From NCBI RefSeq assembly GCF_963677725.1, contig NZ_OY782507.1:4446171-4510170 (forward strand): DNA of 64,000 bases, written 5' to 3'. This DNA is from an uncultured Cohaesibacter sp. GTDB lineage: Bacteria > Pseudomonadota > Alphaproteobacteria > Rhizobiales > Cohaesibacteraceae. Positions 26,127 through 36,461 of the stretch are shown one piece after another. A program made the translations under genes and the position numbers. Below the pieces are notes generated by a model. It searched no databases. It saw nothing but the letters and a program-made list of their open reading frames with translations, and was not told the DNA's origin. The number at the start of each line of letters is the position of its first letter. Within the stretch, counting starts at the first letter, position 1.

Positions 26127-28460
26127 CTATCGCTTCCCTTTGTTGCCCTTTTTGGGTTTGGCTGTACGGGGGCGTGTGGTGCCCGGCACCTTCTTGCCGC
26201 GGCCCTTTTTCGGTATGCCGTTGGTTCGGCCTCGCACGCTTCGGGTTCGGCTGAGGCGACCCTTGGGAATTTTGCGACCTTCGGACAGCATTTCAAACCG
26301 CAAGGCTCCGGCCATTGGGGCCGCTTCGACGAGTTTTACCTCGACAATGTCACCCAGACGGAAGGTCTCGCCGGTGGCTTCGCCAACCAGCCGATGGTTT
26401 GGTTCATCGAACGCGTAATAGTCATAGCCGATGGTCGAGGCGGGAATGAACCCGTCTGCACCTGTGTCCATCAGCTGGACAAACAGCCCGACGCGGGTGA
26501 CGCCGGAAATCTTGCCGGTAAATTTCGCCCCCACCTTGCTGGAAAGAAAGCCCGCAATCAGCCGATCCTTTGTGTCGCGCTCGGCAGTCATGGCGCGCCG
26601 TTCGGTGGTCGAAATATGGCCTGCTATCTCGCCCAGTTTTGTCTCAAAGCCGGACGGCAGGCCATCATCGCCCAGATCAAGGGCGGCGATCAGAGCGCGA
26701 TGGACGATCAAGTCGGCATAGCGACGGATCGGTGAGGTGAAATGGGCATAACGCAACAGGTTGAGACCAAAATGGCCGATATTTTCCGGATTATATTCGG
26801 CCTGCGCCTGGGAACGCAGGACCACCTGGCTGACCAGCGGACCATGCTCGGTGTCGGCCATGCGATTGAGAATGGCGTTGAAATTGGCTGGGCGCAGATT
26901 GCCGCCTTTGGGCAGGTTGAGATCGAGCGACTGCAAGAATTCCCGCAGGGCTTCGAGCTTTTCCGGTGAAGGATTGTCGTGGATTCGGTAGACGAGTTTT
27001 TGCTTGTGCTTTTCGAGAGTTTCTGCGGCGGCGACATTGGCCTGAATCATGAATTCTTCGACCAGCTTGTGCGCGTCCAGACGCGGCGGCACGATGACCC
27101 GGTCGATCTTGCCTTCCGGGGTCAGCAGCAGCTTGCGCTCCGGGATGTCGAGTTCCAGCGGCTCGCGTGCATCGCGTCCGGCCTTCAGAATGGCATAGCC
27201 GTCCCACAATGGCTTTAAGATCGTCTCAAGGATGGGTGCGGTTTTCTCGTCGGTCACACCGTCCACTGCATCCTGTGCCTGATTATAGGAAATGCCGGCT
27301 GCGACACGGATCATCACCCGATGGAAGCTATGGCTCTTTTTCGTGCCATGCTTATCGAAAATCATCCGTACTGCCATGGAAGGGCGGTCTTCGCCTTCTT
27401 TGAGGGAGCACAGATTGTTGGAAATCCGCTCGGGCAGCATCGGGACGACGCGGTCGGGGAAATAGACCGAGTTGCCGCGCTTGAAGGCTTCGCGGTCGAG
27501 CTGAGAGCCAAGGCGCACGTGATAGGCGACGTCGGCAATTGCCACATAAGCAATGGTGCCGCCTTCATTGGCCGGATCTTTGTCCGGTTCCGCATAGATG
27601 GCGTCGTCATGGTCCTTGGCATCTGCCGGGTCAATGGTGATGAGCGGCAGGTCGCGCCAGTCCTCGCGGCCCTTCATGGAGGGCTGTGTGGCCCGTTCAG
27701 CCTCCATCAGCACAGCATCGGGGAAGATGTGGGGGATTTCCAGCGCATGGATGGAAATCATGCTGACGGCCTGTTCTGAGGCCAATGGGCCGATGACCTC
27801 GCGCACATGGGCGCGCGGGGTTCGTGAGCGGCCGGAGCGGGTGACCGAGACGGCAACCAGATCGCCTTCCTCTGCATCGCCACGTGCTGAATCGTCAATC
27901 GAGACTTCTTGTGTTTTCTTGTCGATGGGCACAAGGCGACCACCGCCATGGATGGGATCGCGGCGATAGATGCCGAGGATCGAGTCTTCCCGCTTGGGCA
28001 AGATCCTGATCACACGCACCGTCTGGCGGATGCCTGCCATTTCGAACTGGTCGGGATTGCTTTCGACGATTTTGGCCAGTACTCGGTCACCAATGCCCGG
28101 CACAGTTTTTGACCTTTTGTCCGGCTGGATCAGGACGCGCGGCGGGTCGCCATGATCACTCTCCCATTTGACGGGCAGTCCGATCAGATCGCCATGCGGA
28201 TCACGTGTGGTAATCCGATAAATACCGACGGCTGGCAGTTCGCCAGCCTTGACGAGGCGCTTGCGGTTTTTTTCGATGTGACCGTCTTCGGTCAGTTCCT
28301 TGAGAATGCGTTTGAGCCCGATCCGCGCTCCGCCGGAAATGTTGAAGGCACGCGCGATCTCTCGTTTCCCCGCCTGGCCGGGATTTTCTGCGATGAAGGC
28401 GAGGATTTCTTCTTTGGAGGGAAGGCCGTCCTCGATTGTTGGTTTGCGTTTGCGTATCAA
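26127..28460 (-). CDS. rnr: Ribonuclease R
   Basis: 777-residue 3'-5' exoribonuclease. It has an N-terminal winged-helix (residues 12-70), cold-shock-like domains, a catalytic RNB domain with the acidic cluster AKDHDDAIYAE near residue 280, an S1 domain (about 640-725) and a basic Lys/Arg-rich tail. It starts with TTG behind GGAAGGA. It lies 51 bases after topA on the same strand, likely the same transcript. It degrades structured RNA. Confidence 0.95.
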   Translation of the reverse strand: MIRKRKPTIEDGLPSKEEILAFIAENPGQAGKREIARAFNISGGARIGLKRILKELTEDGHIEKNRKRLVKAGELPAVGIYRITTRDPHGDLIGLPVKWESDHGDPPRVLIQPDKRSKTVPGIGDRVLAKIVESNPDQFEMAGIRQTVRVIRILPKREDSILGIYRRDPIHGGGRLVPIDKKTQEVSIDDSARGDAEEGDLVAVSVTRSGRSRTPRAHVREVIGPLASEQAVSMISIHALEIPHIFPDAVLMEAERATQPSMKGREDWRDLPLITIDPADAKDHDDAIYAEPDKDPANEGGTIAYVAIADVAYHVRLGSQLDREAFKRGNSVYFPDRVVPMLPERISNNLCSLKEGEDRPSMAVRMIFDKHGTKKSHSFHRVMIRVAAGISYNQAQDAVDGVTDEKTAPILETILKPLWDGYAILKAGRDAREPLELDIPERKLLLTPEGKIDRVIVPPRLDAHKLVEEFMIQANVAAAETLEKHKQKLVYRIHDNPSPEKLEALREFLQSLDLNLPKGGNLRPANFNAILNRMADTEHGPLVSQVVLRSQAQAEYNPENIGHFGLNLLRYAHFTSPIRRYADLIVHRALIAALDLGDDGLPSGFETKLGEIAGHISTTERRAMTAERDTKDRLIAGFLSSKVGAKFTGKISGVTRVGLFVQLMDTGADGFIPASTIGYDYYAFDEPNHRLVGEATGETFRLGDIVEVKLVEAAPMAGALRFEMLSEGRKIPKGRLSRTRSVRGRTNGIPKKGRGKKVPGTTRPRTAKPKKGNKGKR

Positions 28461-28511
28461 GGGTCGGTCCTTCCGGGCTTGTGGCGTTTGATGCCTTGTT
28501 CTATCTCAGCG

Positions 28512-31196
28512 TCAGTCGACGTCGAAGGGCGGGCTGTCATCTGCTGGCTCGGCCTCTTTGGCTTTCGCTGCGGTCTTTTTCGCTGGGGCCTTCTTGGTGG
28601 TCGTCTTTTTCGCTGTTGTCTTTTTCGCTGTTGTCTTCTTTGTTGTTGTCTTTTTGGCGGCAGCTTTCTTGGCCGGGGCCTTTTTCTTGGCTGAGCCTGC
28701 CTTGGCGGCAATCATTTCAAGAGCCTGTTCAACGGTGACCGATTGCGGGTCCATGTCCTTTGGCAGGGTGGCATTTATTTTGCCGTGATTGACATAAGGC
28801 CCGTAGCGGCCGGATTTGACGGCTATGGCGCCTCCGTCCGGATGATCGCCAAGCTCCTTGAGGACCTGCGCTGAAGCACGACCGCCGCCTTTGGCGCGTT
28901 TTTCCGCCAACAGGGTCACTGCATGGTTGAGACCGACGGTGAAAATGTCGTCAACGCCGGGCAGATTGGCATAGGTGCCGTCATGGAGCACAAATGGTCC
29001 ATAGCGCCCAAGGCCTGCCGAAATCATCTTGCCGTCTTCAGGATGCGCACCGACTTCCCTTGGCAGGGAGAGCAATTGCAACGCCTTTTCAAGGTCTATG
29101 GTATCCAGTGCCCAGCCTTTTGGAATGGATGAGCGCGGTGGCTTCTTGTCCTCGCCCAATTGCACGTAAGGGCCGAAACGCCCGGTGCGCAGAGAGACTT
29201 CGAGGCCGGTTTCGGGGTCCGTGCCCAACACTTTCGGCCCTGCGTCGGCACCGGCCTGATCGTCGCCATTGCCGTCTTTTGTCAGCTGGCGGGTATAGTT
29301 GCAGTCCGGATAGTTCGAACAACCCACAAACGCACCATAACGCGAGGTCTTGAGGCTGAGACGACCATCATCGCAGGATGGGCAGGCGCGCGGGTCGCTG
29401 CCATCTTCCTTCGGTGGGAAGGCATAGGCGGCGAGCACTTCATTCAGGGTGTCAAGCACCTGACTGACACGCAATTCCTTTGTGCCGTCGACATGGGAGG
29501 CAAATTCCTTCCAGAAGTCGCGCAGCACGTCTTTCCAATCCAGCTCACCGGCAGAAATCCGGTCGAGTTTCTCTTCCAGCTCTGCCGTGAAGTCATATTG
29601 AACATATTGCTCAAAGAAGTTGGACAGGAAGCCGGTGACCAGACGCCCTTTGGAGTCCGGGATGAGACGTTTTTTGTCCAAGGTCACATAGCCACGGTCA
29701 CGCAAGACCGACAGGGTCGCGGTGTAGGTGGACGGACGGCCAATGCCGAGCTCTTCCATGCGCTTGATCAATGTTGCTTCGGTGAAGCGCGGTGGTGGTT
29801 CGGTATGGTGCTGGTTCGACGTGATCGCTTTCTGTTTCAGGGTCTCGCCATTGTGCATTGCAGGCAAGCGGTTGCTTTCCTCGTCGTCGTCGTCATCCTT
29901 GGTCTCGGTATACAAAGTCAGGAAGCCGTCAAAGCGGACAACGGAGCCGGTGGCGCGCAGATCGGCGCTGCGAGAGCCATTGCTGGCGGTGATGTCGACG
30001 GTTGTGCGCTCCATCTGGGCAGAGGCCATTTGGCTGGCCATGGTGCGGCGCCAGATCAGGGTGTAGAGCTTCAACTGCTCTTCATCCAGATAGGATGCCA
30101 TTTGCTTTGGATGGCGGCTGATATCGGTTGGGCGGATGGCTTCGTGGGCCTCCTGCGCATTCTTTGCCTTGGTGCTGTATTCGCGCGGCTTTTCAGGCAG
30201 ATATTGCTTGCCGAATTCGCTTGCGATGGCGTCGCGGATCGGGCCGATGGCCTCAGGTGCAATTTGCACACCGTCGGTACGCATGTAAGTGATGAGACCG
30301 GTGGTCTCGCCATCAAACGAAATGCCCTCATAGAGCTTCTGGGCGATCTGCATGGTCCGGGCGGCGGCAAAGCCTAGCTTGCGCGAGGCTTCCTGCTGCA
30401 AGGTCGAGGTGGTGAATGGTGCAAAGGGATTGCGGCGCACCGGTTTGGCCTCGACGGATTGGACCGTCAGGCTCGATTGCTCGATCAATTGCTTGATATC
30501 GGCAGCTTCAGTGCCTGTGGCAATGTCGAGCCGGCCCTTTTTAACGCCGTCAACCGCTGTCAGGCGGGCTTGGAAATCGGCCCCTTCGGTGGTGACAAGA
30601 TCGGCGAGAATGGACCAATATTCCTGTGGTACGAAGCGTTCGATTTCTTCTTCGCGCTGACAGACAAGGCGCAGGGCAACGGACTGGACGCGTCCCGCAG
30701 AGCGTGCTCCGGGCAGTTTGCGCCACAATACCGGCGATAGGGTGAAGCCGACCAGATAGTCGAGGGCACGACGGGCTAGATAGGCATCAACCAGCGGCAC
30801 ATCAATGTCGCGCGGATGCTGCATCGCCTCGAGAATGGATTGTTTGGTGATGGCGTTAAACACCACACGCTGAACGGGCTTGTCCTTGAGAACGCCACGA
30901 CGATTTTTCAACACCTGCAACACATGCCAAGAAATGGCTTCCCCTTCGCGATCCGGGTCAGTTGCGAGAATGAGGCGGTCGGATTCCTTAACCGCCGCGG
31001 CGATGTCGGACAAGCGTTTCTTGGATTTCGGGTCTGCTTCCCAAGTCATTGCAAAGTCTTCGTCAGGCAGAACCGAACCATCTTTCGATGGCAGGTCTCG
31101 AACATGACCATAAGAGGCCATGACCTTGTAATTCTTGCCTAAATATTTGTTGATGGTCTTGGCTTTTGCCGGTGACTCAACGATGACGACGTCCAT
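28512..31196 (-). CDS. topA: DNA topoisomerase I with Lys/Ala-rich tail
   Basis: 894-residue type IA topoisomerase. TOPRIM acidic motif D80-P-D82-R-E84, catalytic tyrosine Y304 in GLITYMRTDG, and a C4 zinc finger (CPSC...GCSNYPDC) near residue 640, followed by topo C-terminal repeats. The last 65 residues form a tail of repeating K-K-T-T and A-A-K-K units, encoded by short tandem DNA repeats. Such tails contact DNA and increase processivity in other bacteria. Downstream of dprA, upstream of rnr. Confidence 0.95.
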   Translation of the reverse strand: MDVVIVESPAKAKTINKYLGKNYKVMASYGHVRDLPSKDGSVLPDEDFAMTWEADPKSKKRLSDIAAAVKESDRLILATDPDREGEAISWHVLQVLKNRRGVLKDKPVQRVVFNAITKQSILEAMQHPRDIDVPLVDAYLARRALDYLVGFTLSPVLWRKLPGARSAGRVQSVALRLVCQREEEIERFVPQEYWSILADLVTTEGADFQARLTAVDGVKKGRLDIATGTEAADIKQLIEQSSLTVQSVEAKPVRRNPFAPFTTSTLQQEASRKLGFAAARTMQIAQKLYEGISFDGETTGLITYMRTDGVQIAPEAIGPIRDAIASEFGKQYLPEKPREYSTKAKNAQEAHEAIRPTDISRHPKQMASYLDEEQLKLYTLIWRRTMASQMASAQMERTTVDITASNGSRSADLRATGSVVRFDGFLTLYTETKDDDDDEESNRLPAMHNGETLKQKAITSNQHHTEPPPRFTEATLIKRMEELGIGRPSTYTATLSVLRDRGYVTLDKKRLIPDSKGRLVTGFLSNFFEQYVQYDFTAELEEKLDRISAGELDWKDVLRDFWKEFASHVDGTKELRVSQVLDTLNEVLAAYAFPPKEDGSDPRACPSCDDGRLSLKTSRYGAFVGCSNYPDCNYTRQLTKDGNGDDQAGADAGPKVLGTDPETGLEVSLRTGRFGPYVQLGEDKKPPRSSIPKGWALDTIDLEKALQLLSLPREVGAHPEDGKMISAGLGRYGPFVLHDGTYANLPGVDDIFTVGLNHAVTLLAEKRAKGGGRASAQVLKELGDHPDGGAIAVKSGRYGPYVNHGKINATLPKDMDPQSVTVEQALEMIAAKAGSAKKKAPAKKAAAKKTTTKKTTAKKTTAKKTTTKKAPAKKTAAKAKEAEPADDSPPFDVD
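28575..28690. repeat. Short tandem repeats encoding the topA tail
   Basis: Repeated units close to TTGTCTTTTTCGCTG on the plus strand, reading as TTAKK-type repeats in TopA. Copies differ by a few bases. Such stretches are prone to slippage, so tail length may vary between strains. Confidence 0.7.
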
Positions 31197-31572
31197 GCGA
31201 AACCTGTCTTTACAACACTCCGGTCACCTGTCTCTGGCTGCCCAGGTTGCAGACGGTTGGTGGCGAGTGTCCCTGATTCAAGTATGTTTGTTTTCTGTCA
31301 AATGACCGTTCAGCCCGTCAACGTCAAGGCTTGTGAGCAAATTCCGCCAAACTATTTTGCCTTTCACACAAAGGTGGAAAATATACATATACAACCAATA
31401 GATTGTAAATAGGTTGTATACAACTGTAATTAAAGCGTGTATGGTCACTCCATAAGGGCTGGAACTTGCAGTCATGGGGCAACCGTGAAGCGACCGTGAT
31501 GCAGCCGATTAATTTGTAACCGGAATGCATGTCGCATCAGGCAATGGCCTAGGGACAGGTTTGGTAGGGGCA
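31197..31572. promoter_or_regulatory. Divergent region topA / small gene with palindrome cluster
   Basis: 376 AT-rich bases without a gene, containing the topA promoter (minus) and probably one for the small plus-strand gene. Its standout element is the inverted-repeat cluster at 31388-31424. Confidence 0.55.
31388..31424. promoter_or_regulatory. Overlapping inverted repeats, candidate operator
   Basis: TATACAACC at 31388-31396 is mirrored by GGTTGTATA at 31412-31420 (perfect 9-bp dyad, 15-base spacer). The right half is itself part of the perfect palindrome GTTGTATACAAC (31413-31424). Three GTTGTA-type half-sites in 37 bases suggest cooperative binding of a regulator, about 190 bases from both flanking starts. 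Confidence 0.45.
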
Positions 31573-31767
31573 ATGGAAAAGAAGTTGAGTGTTGTAAGCG
31601 GTGTGCCCTCTGAGGGGACTGGCAAGATCAAAACTGCGGATTATATCTATTCGCATTTGCAGGAATTGACTGAAATGGCTCGGCAGGAAGAGCTTTCTCT
31701 GCTGGTCTATCTGCTTGAGATGGCCATGATTGAAGCCATGGAAACCGCAAAGCAGGTCCGCAAATAG
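31573..31767 (+). CDS. Small hypothetical protein
   Basis: 64 residues from the ATG at 31573 (MEKKLSVVSGVPSEG), with TAGGGG upstream. Helical and acidic, with a leucine/methionine-rich middle (LSLLVYLLEMAMIEAMETAK), no signal peptide. The plus-strand orientation breaks the otherwise minus-strand pyrB-to-rnr run. Similar short helical proteins occur in Rhizobiales genomes, but no function is recognised. Confidence 0.55.
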   Translation: MEKKLSVVSGVPSEGTGKIKTADYIYSHLQELTEMARQEELSLLVYLLEMAMIEAMETAKQVRK

Positions 31768-32074
31768 GCTTTCACGGTCTGCCTGACAGCTTTTATTTTT
31801 ATTTGATATGAGACTTGGCGCTCGGATTGCCAGACAAGCTGAGTGGCAGGATTGATGCATATGGGCTTGCATTCATCACATGAAGCAGGGGCGCGTGCCT
31901 TTATGGCATCGACCTGCGCGTCATAAACTGTTCCTCCGTGATAAATGGAAGTATGGTAATCTGGGGCATCGCAATCTGGGGCTGGGACGCCTCAATTATC
32001 CCATTGTTAGTCCATGCGTGCTCGCGACGCGGACAGAGAATATTCTGACAAATATAGTGGCTTTGATCCGGTTT
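31768..32074. other. Gap between the small gene and dprA
   Basis: 307 bases separating two convergent genes. No credible gene, no strong hairpin with a T run, and no repeat was seen. Confidence 0.4.
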
Positions 32075-33268
32075 TTAACTGATCAGGGAGACCATTTGAT
32101 TGCCATGGCGTTCAAGGCGACCGGCAATGTCGAGTTCGAGCAATATCATCTGAATTTGCGAAGCGGTGAGATCGGATTGGCGCAGCAATTCGTCAATACT
32201 GATGGGTGTCGGGGACAGGCTTGAGACAAAGCGATCACGATCTTCTTCAGACAGCTCGGTTTCATCACAATCCTCTTTATGGTGCGGTTCCTTTAAAGCG
32301 AAAGGCGCTGTCGCCCGCATAATCGGCAATCGATCCGCAAGAACGGATAGAATGTCGTTGGCTCCACATACGAGATAGGCCCCTTGCTTGATCAGGTGAT
32401 TGCCGCCTTCGGCTCTGGGGTCAAGCGGTGAGCCGGGAATGGCGAAGACGTCACGATCCTGCTCCAATGCATAGCGTGCGGTGATCAGTGAACCGGACCG
32501 TTTGGCTGCCTCCACGATCAGGGCTCCAGCCGACAGGCCGGATATGATGCGATTGCGGCGAGGAAAATCCTGATTGCGCGCTTGCCAATTCCACGGCGTC
32601 TCGGAGATCAGTAGCCCGCGCTGCGCGATGGTTCGAGCAAGATCGGTATTTTCAGATGGATAGATCCGGTTAAGACCGCCAGCAACAACCGCGATGGTGC
32701 CTGTGTTCAGGCTGGCCTGATGGGCTGCCGTGTCTATGCCTCTTGCCAGTCCGGAAGCGATTGTGATGCCTGCTTGCCCAAGGTCTGCTGCTATTTGCGT
32801 CGTCAGTTTTCGTCCGGCAGCGGAGCAGTTGCGTGAGCCGACAATGGCAATAATCTGTCCTTTTGCCAAGCCGGGGTCGCCCATGATGGTGAGCAACGGC
32901 GGAGGGGCATGGATATGTTTCAGGGCATGGGGATAGTCATCATCAACCAGCGCTACAAGGCGGGCACCCGCGCGGTGCAATTGTTCCCATTCCTCTGTCA
33001 ATGCGGCTTCAGAGGCGATCTGGATTTTTCGCTTGCCACCGCCCCTGCGAGCAAGTTCCGGCAGGGCCAGAAGGGCCTTTCGGGCGGATCCATAATGGGC
33101 AAGCAGATGGTGGAAAGTTGCCGGGCCGACATTGCCAGAGCGGATCAACTGTAGCCAGTCAAAGCGCTCCTGATCGTCGAGCGTGGAGGAAGGGGCAGCA
33201 GTTCCCGCAAAGGGCTTGGAGACATCCGAGGATGGTGTCTCTGCCTTGGCGGGATCGTTCTGTGTCAT
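32075..33268 (-). CDS. dprA: DNA processing protein DprA
   Basis: 397 residues: a SAM-like N-terminal domain, the Rossmann-like DprA core with the signature [27 protein letters not shown] and [12 protein letters not shown], and a C-terminal winged helix (about 335-397). DprA loads RecA on incoming single-stranded DNA. The start overlaps the plsY stop by 4 bases. No other complete transformation machinery is present in the window, though a TfoX-N protein is encoded at 59.5 kb. Confidence 0.93.
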   Translation of the reverse strand: MTQNDPAKAETPSSDVSKPFAGTAAPSSTLDDQERFDWLQLIRSGNVGPATFHHLLAHYGSARKALLALPELARRGGGKRKIQIASEAALTEEWEQLHRAGARLVALVDDDYPHALKHIHAPPPLLTIMGDPGLAKGQIIAIVGSRNCSAAGRKLTTQIAADLGQAGITIASGLARGIDTAAHQASLNTGTIAVVAGGLNRIYPSENTDLARTIAQRGLLISETPWNWQARNQDFPRRNRIISGLSAGALIVEAAKRSGSLITARYALEQDRDVFAIPGSPLDPRAEGGNHLIKQGAYLVCGANDILSVLADRLPIMRATAPFALKEPHHKEDCDETELSEEDRDRFVSSLSPTPISIDELLRQSDLTASQIQMILLELDIAGRLERHGNQMVSLIS

Positions 33269-33930
33269 GCGTCCGGTCCGTCGGTTGTGGGATCGGAGCC
33301 ACTATCGGTCTCTGTTTCTTTGGTGCCGCCAATCTTGCTTTCGTTACCGCTGATGAGGCGGTTGATGTTTGCTCTGTGCATCACCCAAAGCAGGGCGGTG
33401 AGGACGGCAAAGACTTCGGCCATTTGCCATTCGCCAAAGCCCATCAGGGCAAAGGGCATCACACCGCTGGCTATCAGTGCCGAGAGGGACGAATAGCGGG
33501 TGATGATGGCGCAGGCGATCCAGGTGAAGGCAAAGAGCAAGAAGGCGGGCCAATAGAGGCCAAGCAACACGCCCACATAGGTCGCGACTCCCTTGCCACC
33601 TTTGAATTTCAGCCAGAATGGGAAAAGATGGCCGAGAAAGGCCCCGATGGCGGCCAGATTGGCGGTTTCCGGTCCCCATTGTGCGGCGATGATGACGGGA
33701 ATGGTACCTTTCAGCACATCACCGAGCAGTGTGAAGAAAGCCAGCTTCTTGCTACCGGTGCGCAAAACGTTTGTTGCGCCGATATTGCCCGAGCCAATGT
33801 CGCGGACATCACCCATCCCCGCAAACTTGGTCAGCAGAAGGCCAAAGGGGGTGGACCCCAAAATATAGCCAAAAGCCAGTGCCATGAGATAATAGGGCAG
33901 GGAATAGGTCAGGCTGATCGGATCGGGCAT
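33265..33930 (-). CDS. plsY: Glycerol-3-phosphate acyltransferase PlsY
   Basis: 221-residue polytopic membrane enzyme that acylates glycerol-3-phosphate using acyl-phosphate. Family motifs [24 protein letters not shown] and [12 protein letters not shown] are all present. About five membrane helices and a hydrophilic acidic tail. Translationally coupled to dprA by a 4-base overlap. Confidence 0.95.
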   Translation of the reverse strand: MPDPISLTYSLPYYLMALAFGYILGSTPFGLLLTKFAGMGDVRDIGSGNIGATNVLRTGSKKLAFFTLLGDVLKGTIPVIIAAQWGPETANLAAIGAFLGHLFPFWLKFKGGKGVATYVGVLLGLYWPAFLLFAFTWIACAIITRYSSLSALIASGVMPFALMGFGEWQMAEVFAVLTALLWVMHRANINRLISGNESKIGGTKETETDSGSDPTTDGPDA

Positions 33931-34002
33931 TGTCTGTCCTCAGGCACAGGGGCCGGGCCAAGTGATTTGGTCCGGCACGATGTTGATTCTGTTGAGCCAG
34001 GC

Positions 34003-35316
34003 TCAAGACGGATCGTAATGATGAACCAGCTGGCCTTCAACGTAAGTTTGCAAAACCCGGCCGGATAAACGCGCTTTGTGGAAGGCGGTGTTCTTGGAAC
34101 GGGATTTCAGCAGGTCACGATCCATCACCCATGGCTCATCGGGATCAAAGACGATGATGTCAGCCGGATTGCCCGGTTTGAGGCTGCCGGCATCAAGGGA
34201 CAGCAGAGCTGCCGGGGTGGTGGACAAAGCCTTGAAGACCTGCGTCAGGCTCAATTGATCGTTGTGGACAAGGCGCATGGCAGCTGCCAGCATGGTCTCC
34301 AATCCGACCGCGCCATCCGCGCATTCGGCAAATGGGTGGCGTTTGGTGTCCACATCCTGGGGGTCGTGGGCGGAATGGATGACATCAATGGTGCCGTCAG
34401 CGACGCCTTCGATCATGGCCAGCCGTTCTTCTTCGCTGCGCAACGGCGGCGACATTTTATAGAATGTGCGATAAAGCCCGATGTCATTCTCATTCAGTGT
34501 CAGATGGTTGATCGAGACACCGCAAGTGACATCAAGGCCCTTGTCCTTGGCACGTCGAATGATTTCAAGGCTCTCGGCGCAACTGATCTGGCTGGCGTGG
34601 TAGCGGCAGCCGGTCAATTGGGCAAGGCGGATGTCGCGGGCGACCATGATGGTTTCCGCTTCCGAAGGAATGCCCGGTAGGCCCAGACGGGTGGAGGTCT
34701 CGCCCAAATTCATCACGCCGTTGCCAACCAGATCCGGGTCTTCGGGGTGATGGACCACAAGGGCATCGAAATCATGAGCATAGGTCATGACCCGGCGCAT
34801 TATCTGTGCATTGGTGACCGCGCGGCGGCCATTGGTCAGTGCAACGGCACCGGCTTCCAGCATCAGGCCGATTTCGGTCATTTCCTTGCCGTTGAGGCCC
34901 TTGGTCATGGCTGCATAAGGCTTGACGTGGACGCGGGCGGTATCGCGGGCGCGGCGCTTGATGAAATCAACCAGCGCGATGTCGTCAATCACCGGGTCGG
35001 TGTCGGGCATGGTGGCGATGGTCGTCACGCCGCCTGCTGCTGCGGCGCGGCTGGCACTTTTGAGCGTTTCGCGATGCTCTGCGCCGGGCTCACCGGTGGT
35101 GACATGCATATCGACTAGACCGGGGGCTGCGACTTTGCCGCCACCATCGACGCGCAAAATGTCGGTTGGCAATTGGCTGGCCACATTGGCACCGATTGCC
35201 TTGATGTTGCCGTCCTCAATGAGGATTGCGCCTTTTTCATCAAGGCCCGTTGACGGGTCGAGCAAATGCAGATTGGTCAGGGCGAAGGAAGATTGTTGTC
35301 TGTCTGGCATGATCAT
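34003..35316 (-). CDS. pyrC: Dihydroorotase
   Basis: 437-residue amidohydrolase of the class I (allantoinase-like) group. The N-terminal metal site appears as DMHVTTGEPG: the usual D-x-H-x-H-x-R signature is altered, keeping only the first histidine. This is known in pyrB-linked dihydroorotase-like proteins and could mean a non-catalytic partner of PyrB. Later metal-site positions such as VHHPEDP and IHSAHDP retain histidines. ATG at 35316 or at 35310. It starts 6 bases after the pyrB stop. Confidence 0.85.
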   Translation of the reverse strand: MIMPDRQQSSFALTNLHLLDPSTGLDEKGAILIEDGNIKAIGANVASQLPTDILRVDGGGKVAAPGLVDMHVTTGEPGAEHRETLKSASRAAAAGGVTTIATMPDTDPVIDDIALVDFIKRRARDTARVHVKPYAAMTKGLNGKEMTEIGLMLEAGAVALTNGRRAVTNAQIMRRVMTYAHDFDALVVHHPEDPDLVGNGVMNLGETSTRLGLPGIPSEAETIMVARDIRLAQLTGCRYHASQISCAESLEIIRRAKDKGLDVTCGVSINHLTLNENDIGLYRTFYKMSPPLRSEEERLAMIEGVADGTIDVIHSAHDPQDVDTKRHPFAECADGAVGLETMLAAAMRLVHNDQLSLTQVFKALSTTPAALLSLDAGSLKPGNPADIIVFDPDEPWVMDRDLLKSRSKNTAFHKARLSGRVLQTYVEGQLVHHYDPS

Positions 35317-35322
35317 TCTTTC

Positions 35323-36270
35323 TTATTCCACCTCAACCGGGCCGAGTTCCAGGCTGTTTTTGGCCAGCAATTCAATGACCGCCATGCGGACGGCGACGCC
35401 CATTTCGACTTGTTCATGAATGACGGAGCGACCGGAATCTGCAACCGAACTGTCGATTTCAACACCGCGGTTCATGGGGCCGGGATGCATGACGATGGCA
35501 TCTTTGGCAGCATTTTGCAGCTTGTCTTCATCCAGACCGTAGAAATGGAAATATTCACGGACCGAGGGAATGAACGCGCCATTCATGCGTTCAAGCTGAA
35601 GGCGGAGCATCATCACCACATCGGCACCATCCAGCCCCTTCTTCATGTCGCGGAAGACCTTGACGCCGAGGGCTTCGACGTCGGCGGGCAACAGGGTGGT
35701 GGGGGCGATCAGGCGGACTTCCGCGCCCATGGCGTTGAGCAACTGGATGTTAGAGCGGGCAACGCGGGAGTGGAGAATGTCGCCGCAAATAGCGACCACC
35801 AGATTTTGCAGGCTTGGCTTGTGCTGCAAGATGGTCAGGGCATCGAGCAAGGCTTGTGTCGGATGCTCATGGGCACCGTCACCGGCATTGATTACCGAGC
35901 AGCCCACCTTGCGGGCCAACAGTTGAGGAGCACCTGCGGCTGCGTGTCGGACAACCAGAATGTCCGGGTTCATCGCTCCGAGGGTGAGAGCGGTGTCGAG
36001 CAGGGTTTCGCCTTTGGAGACCGAGGAATTCTTGACCGCCATATTCATGACGTCTGCTCCAAGGCGCTTGCCGGCAAGTTCGAACGAGCTTTGGGTGCGG
36101 GTGGAGGCCTCAAAAAACAGGTTGATCTGCGTGCGGCCCTTCAGGATGGCCTTTTTCTTTTCAACCTGACGGGAAACGGCAATGGCTTCCTGTGCCAGAT
36201 CCAGAAGAGCTGTGATTTCGGGAGGGGTCAGCCCGGCTATGCCGAGCAAATGGCGATGCGCAAATGCCAC
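35323..36270 (-). CDS. pyrB: Aspartate carbamoyltransferase catalytic subunit
   Basis: 315 residues. Carbamoyl-phosphate loop [13 protein letters not shown] and the [11 protein letters not shown] motif are intact. GTG start behind AGGATAAAGAC. First gene of the pyrB-pyrC-plsY-dprA run; no pyrI regulatory chain is present, as usual in Alphaproteobacteria. Confidence 0.95.
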   Translation of the reverse strand: MAFAHRHLLGIAGLTPPEITALLDLAQEAIAVSRQVEKKKAILKGRTQINLFFEASTRTQSSFELAGKRLGADVMNMAVKNSSVSKGETLLDTALTLGAMNPDILVVRHAAAGAPQLLARKVGCSVINAGDGAHEHPTQALLDALTILQHKPSLQNLVVAICGDILHSRVARSNIQLLNAMGAEVRLIAPTTLLPADVEALGVKVFRDMKKGLDGADVVMMLRLQLERMNGAFIPSVREYFHFYGLDEDKLQNAAKDAIVMHPGPMNRGVEIDSSVADSGRSVIHEQVEMGVAVRMAVIELLAKNSLELGPVEVE

Positions 36271-36461
36271 GTCTTTATCCTAGCGTTTCGGGGTTTTCGC
36301 TAGATGCATAGCTATAGGTGGAATCGCATCAGGCCGCAAGGGTCAGCAGCCTTTTGGTGCGCTGAAAAATGCCGAGTGGGAAAAGTGGCGCAGATGGAAA
36401 TGGACATTCGGTGTGCAGCAACCGTTCGGAGCCACCGTCTGGTCCATTTTGATTGGCATGA

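Noticed and set aside
29160-30377. 405-codon open frame antisense to topA
   Set aside because: Shadow of topA; topA has complete catalytic motifs and the antisense product has none.
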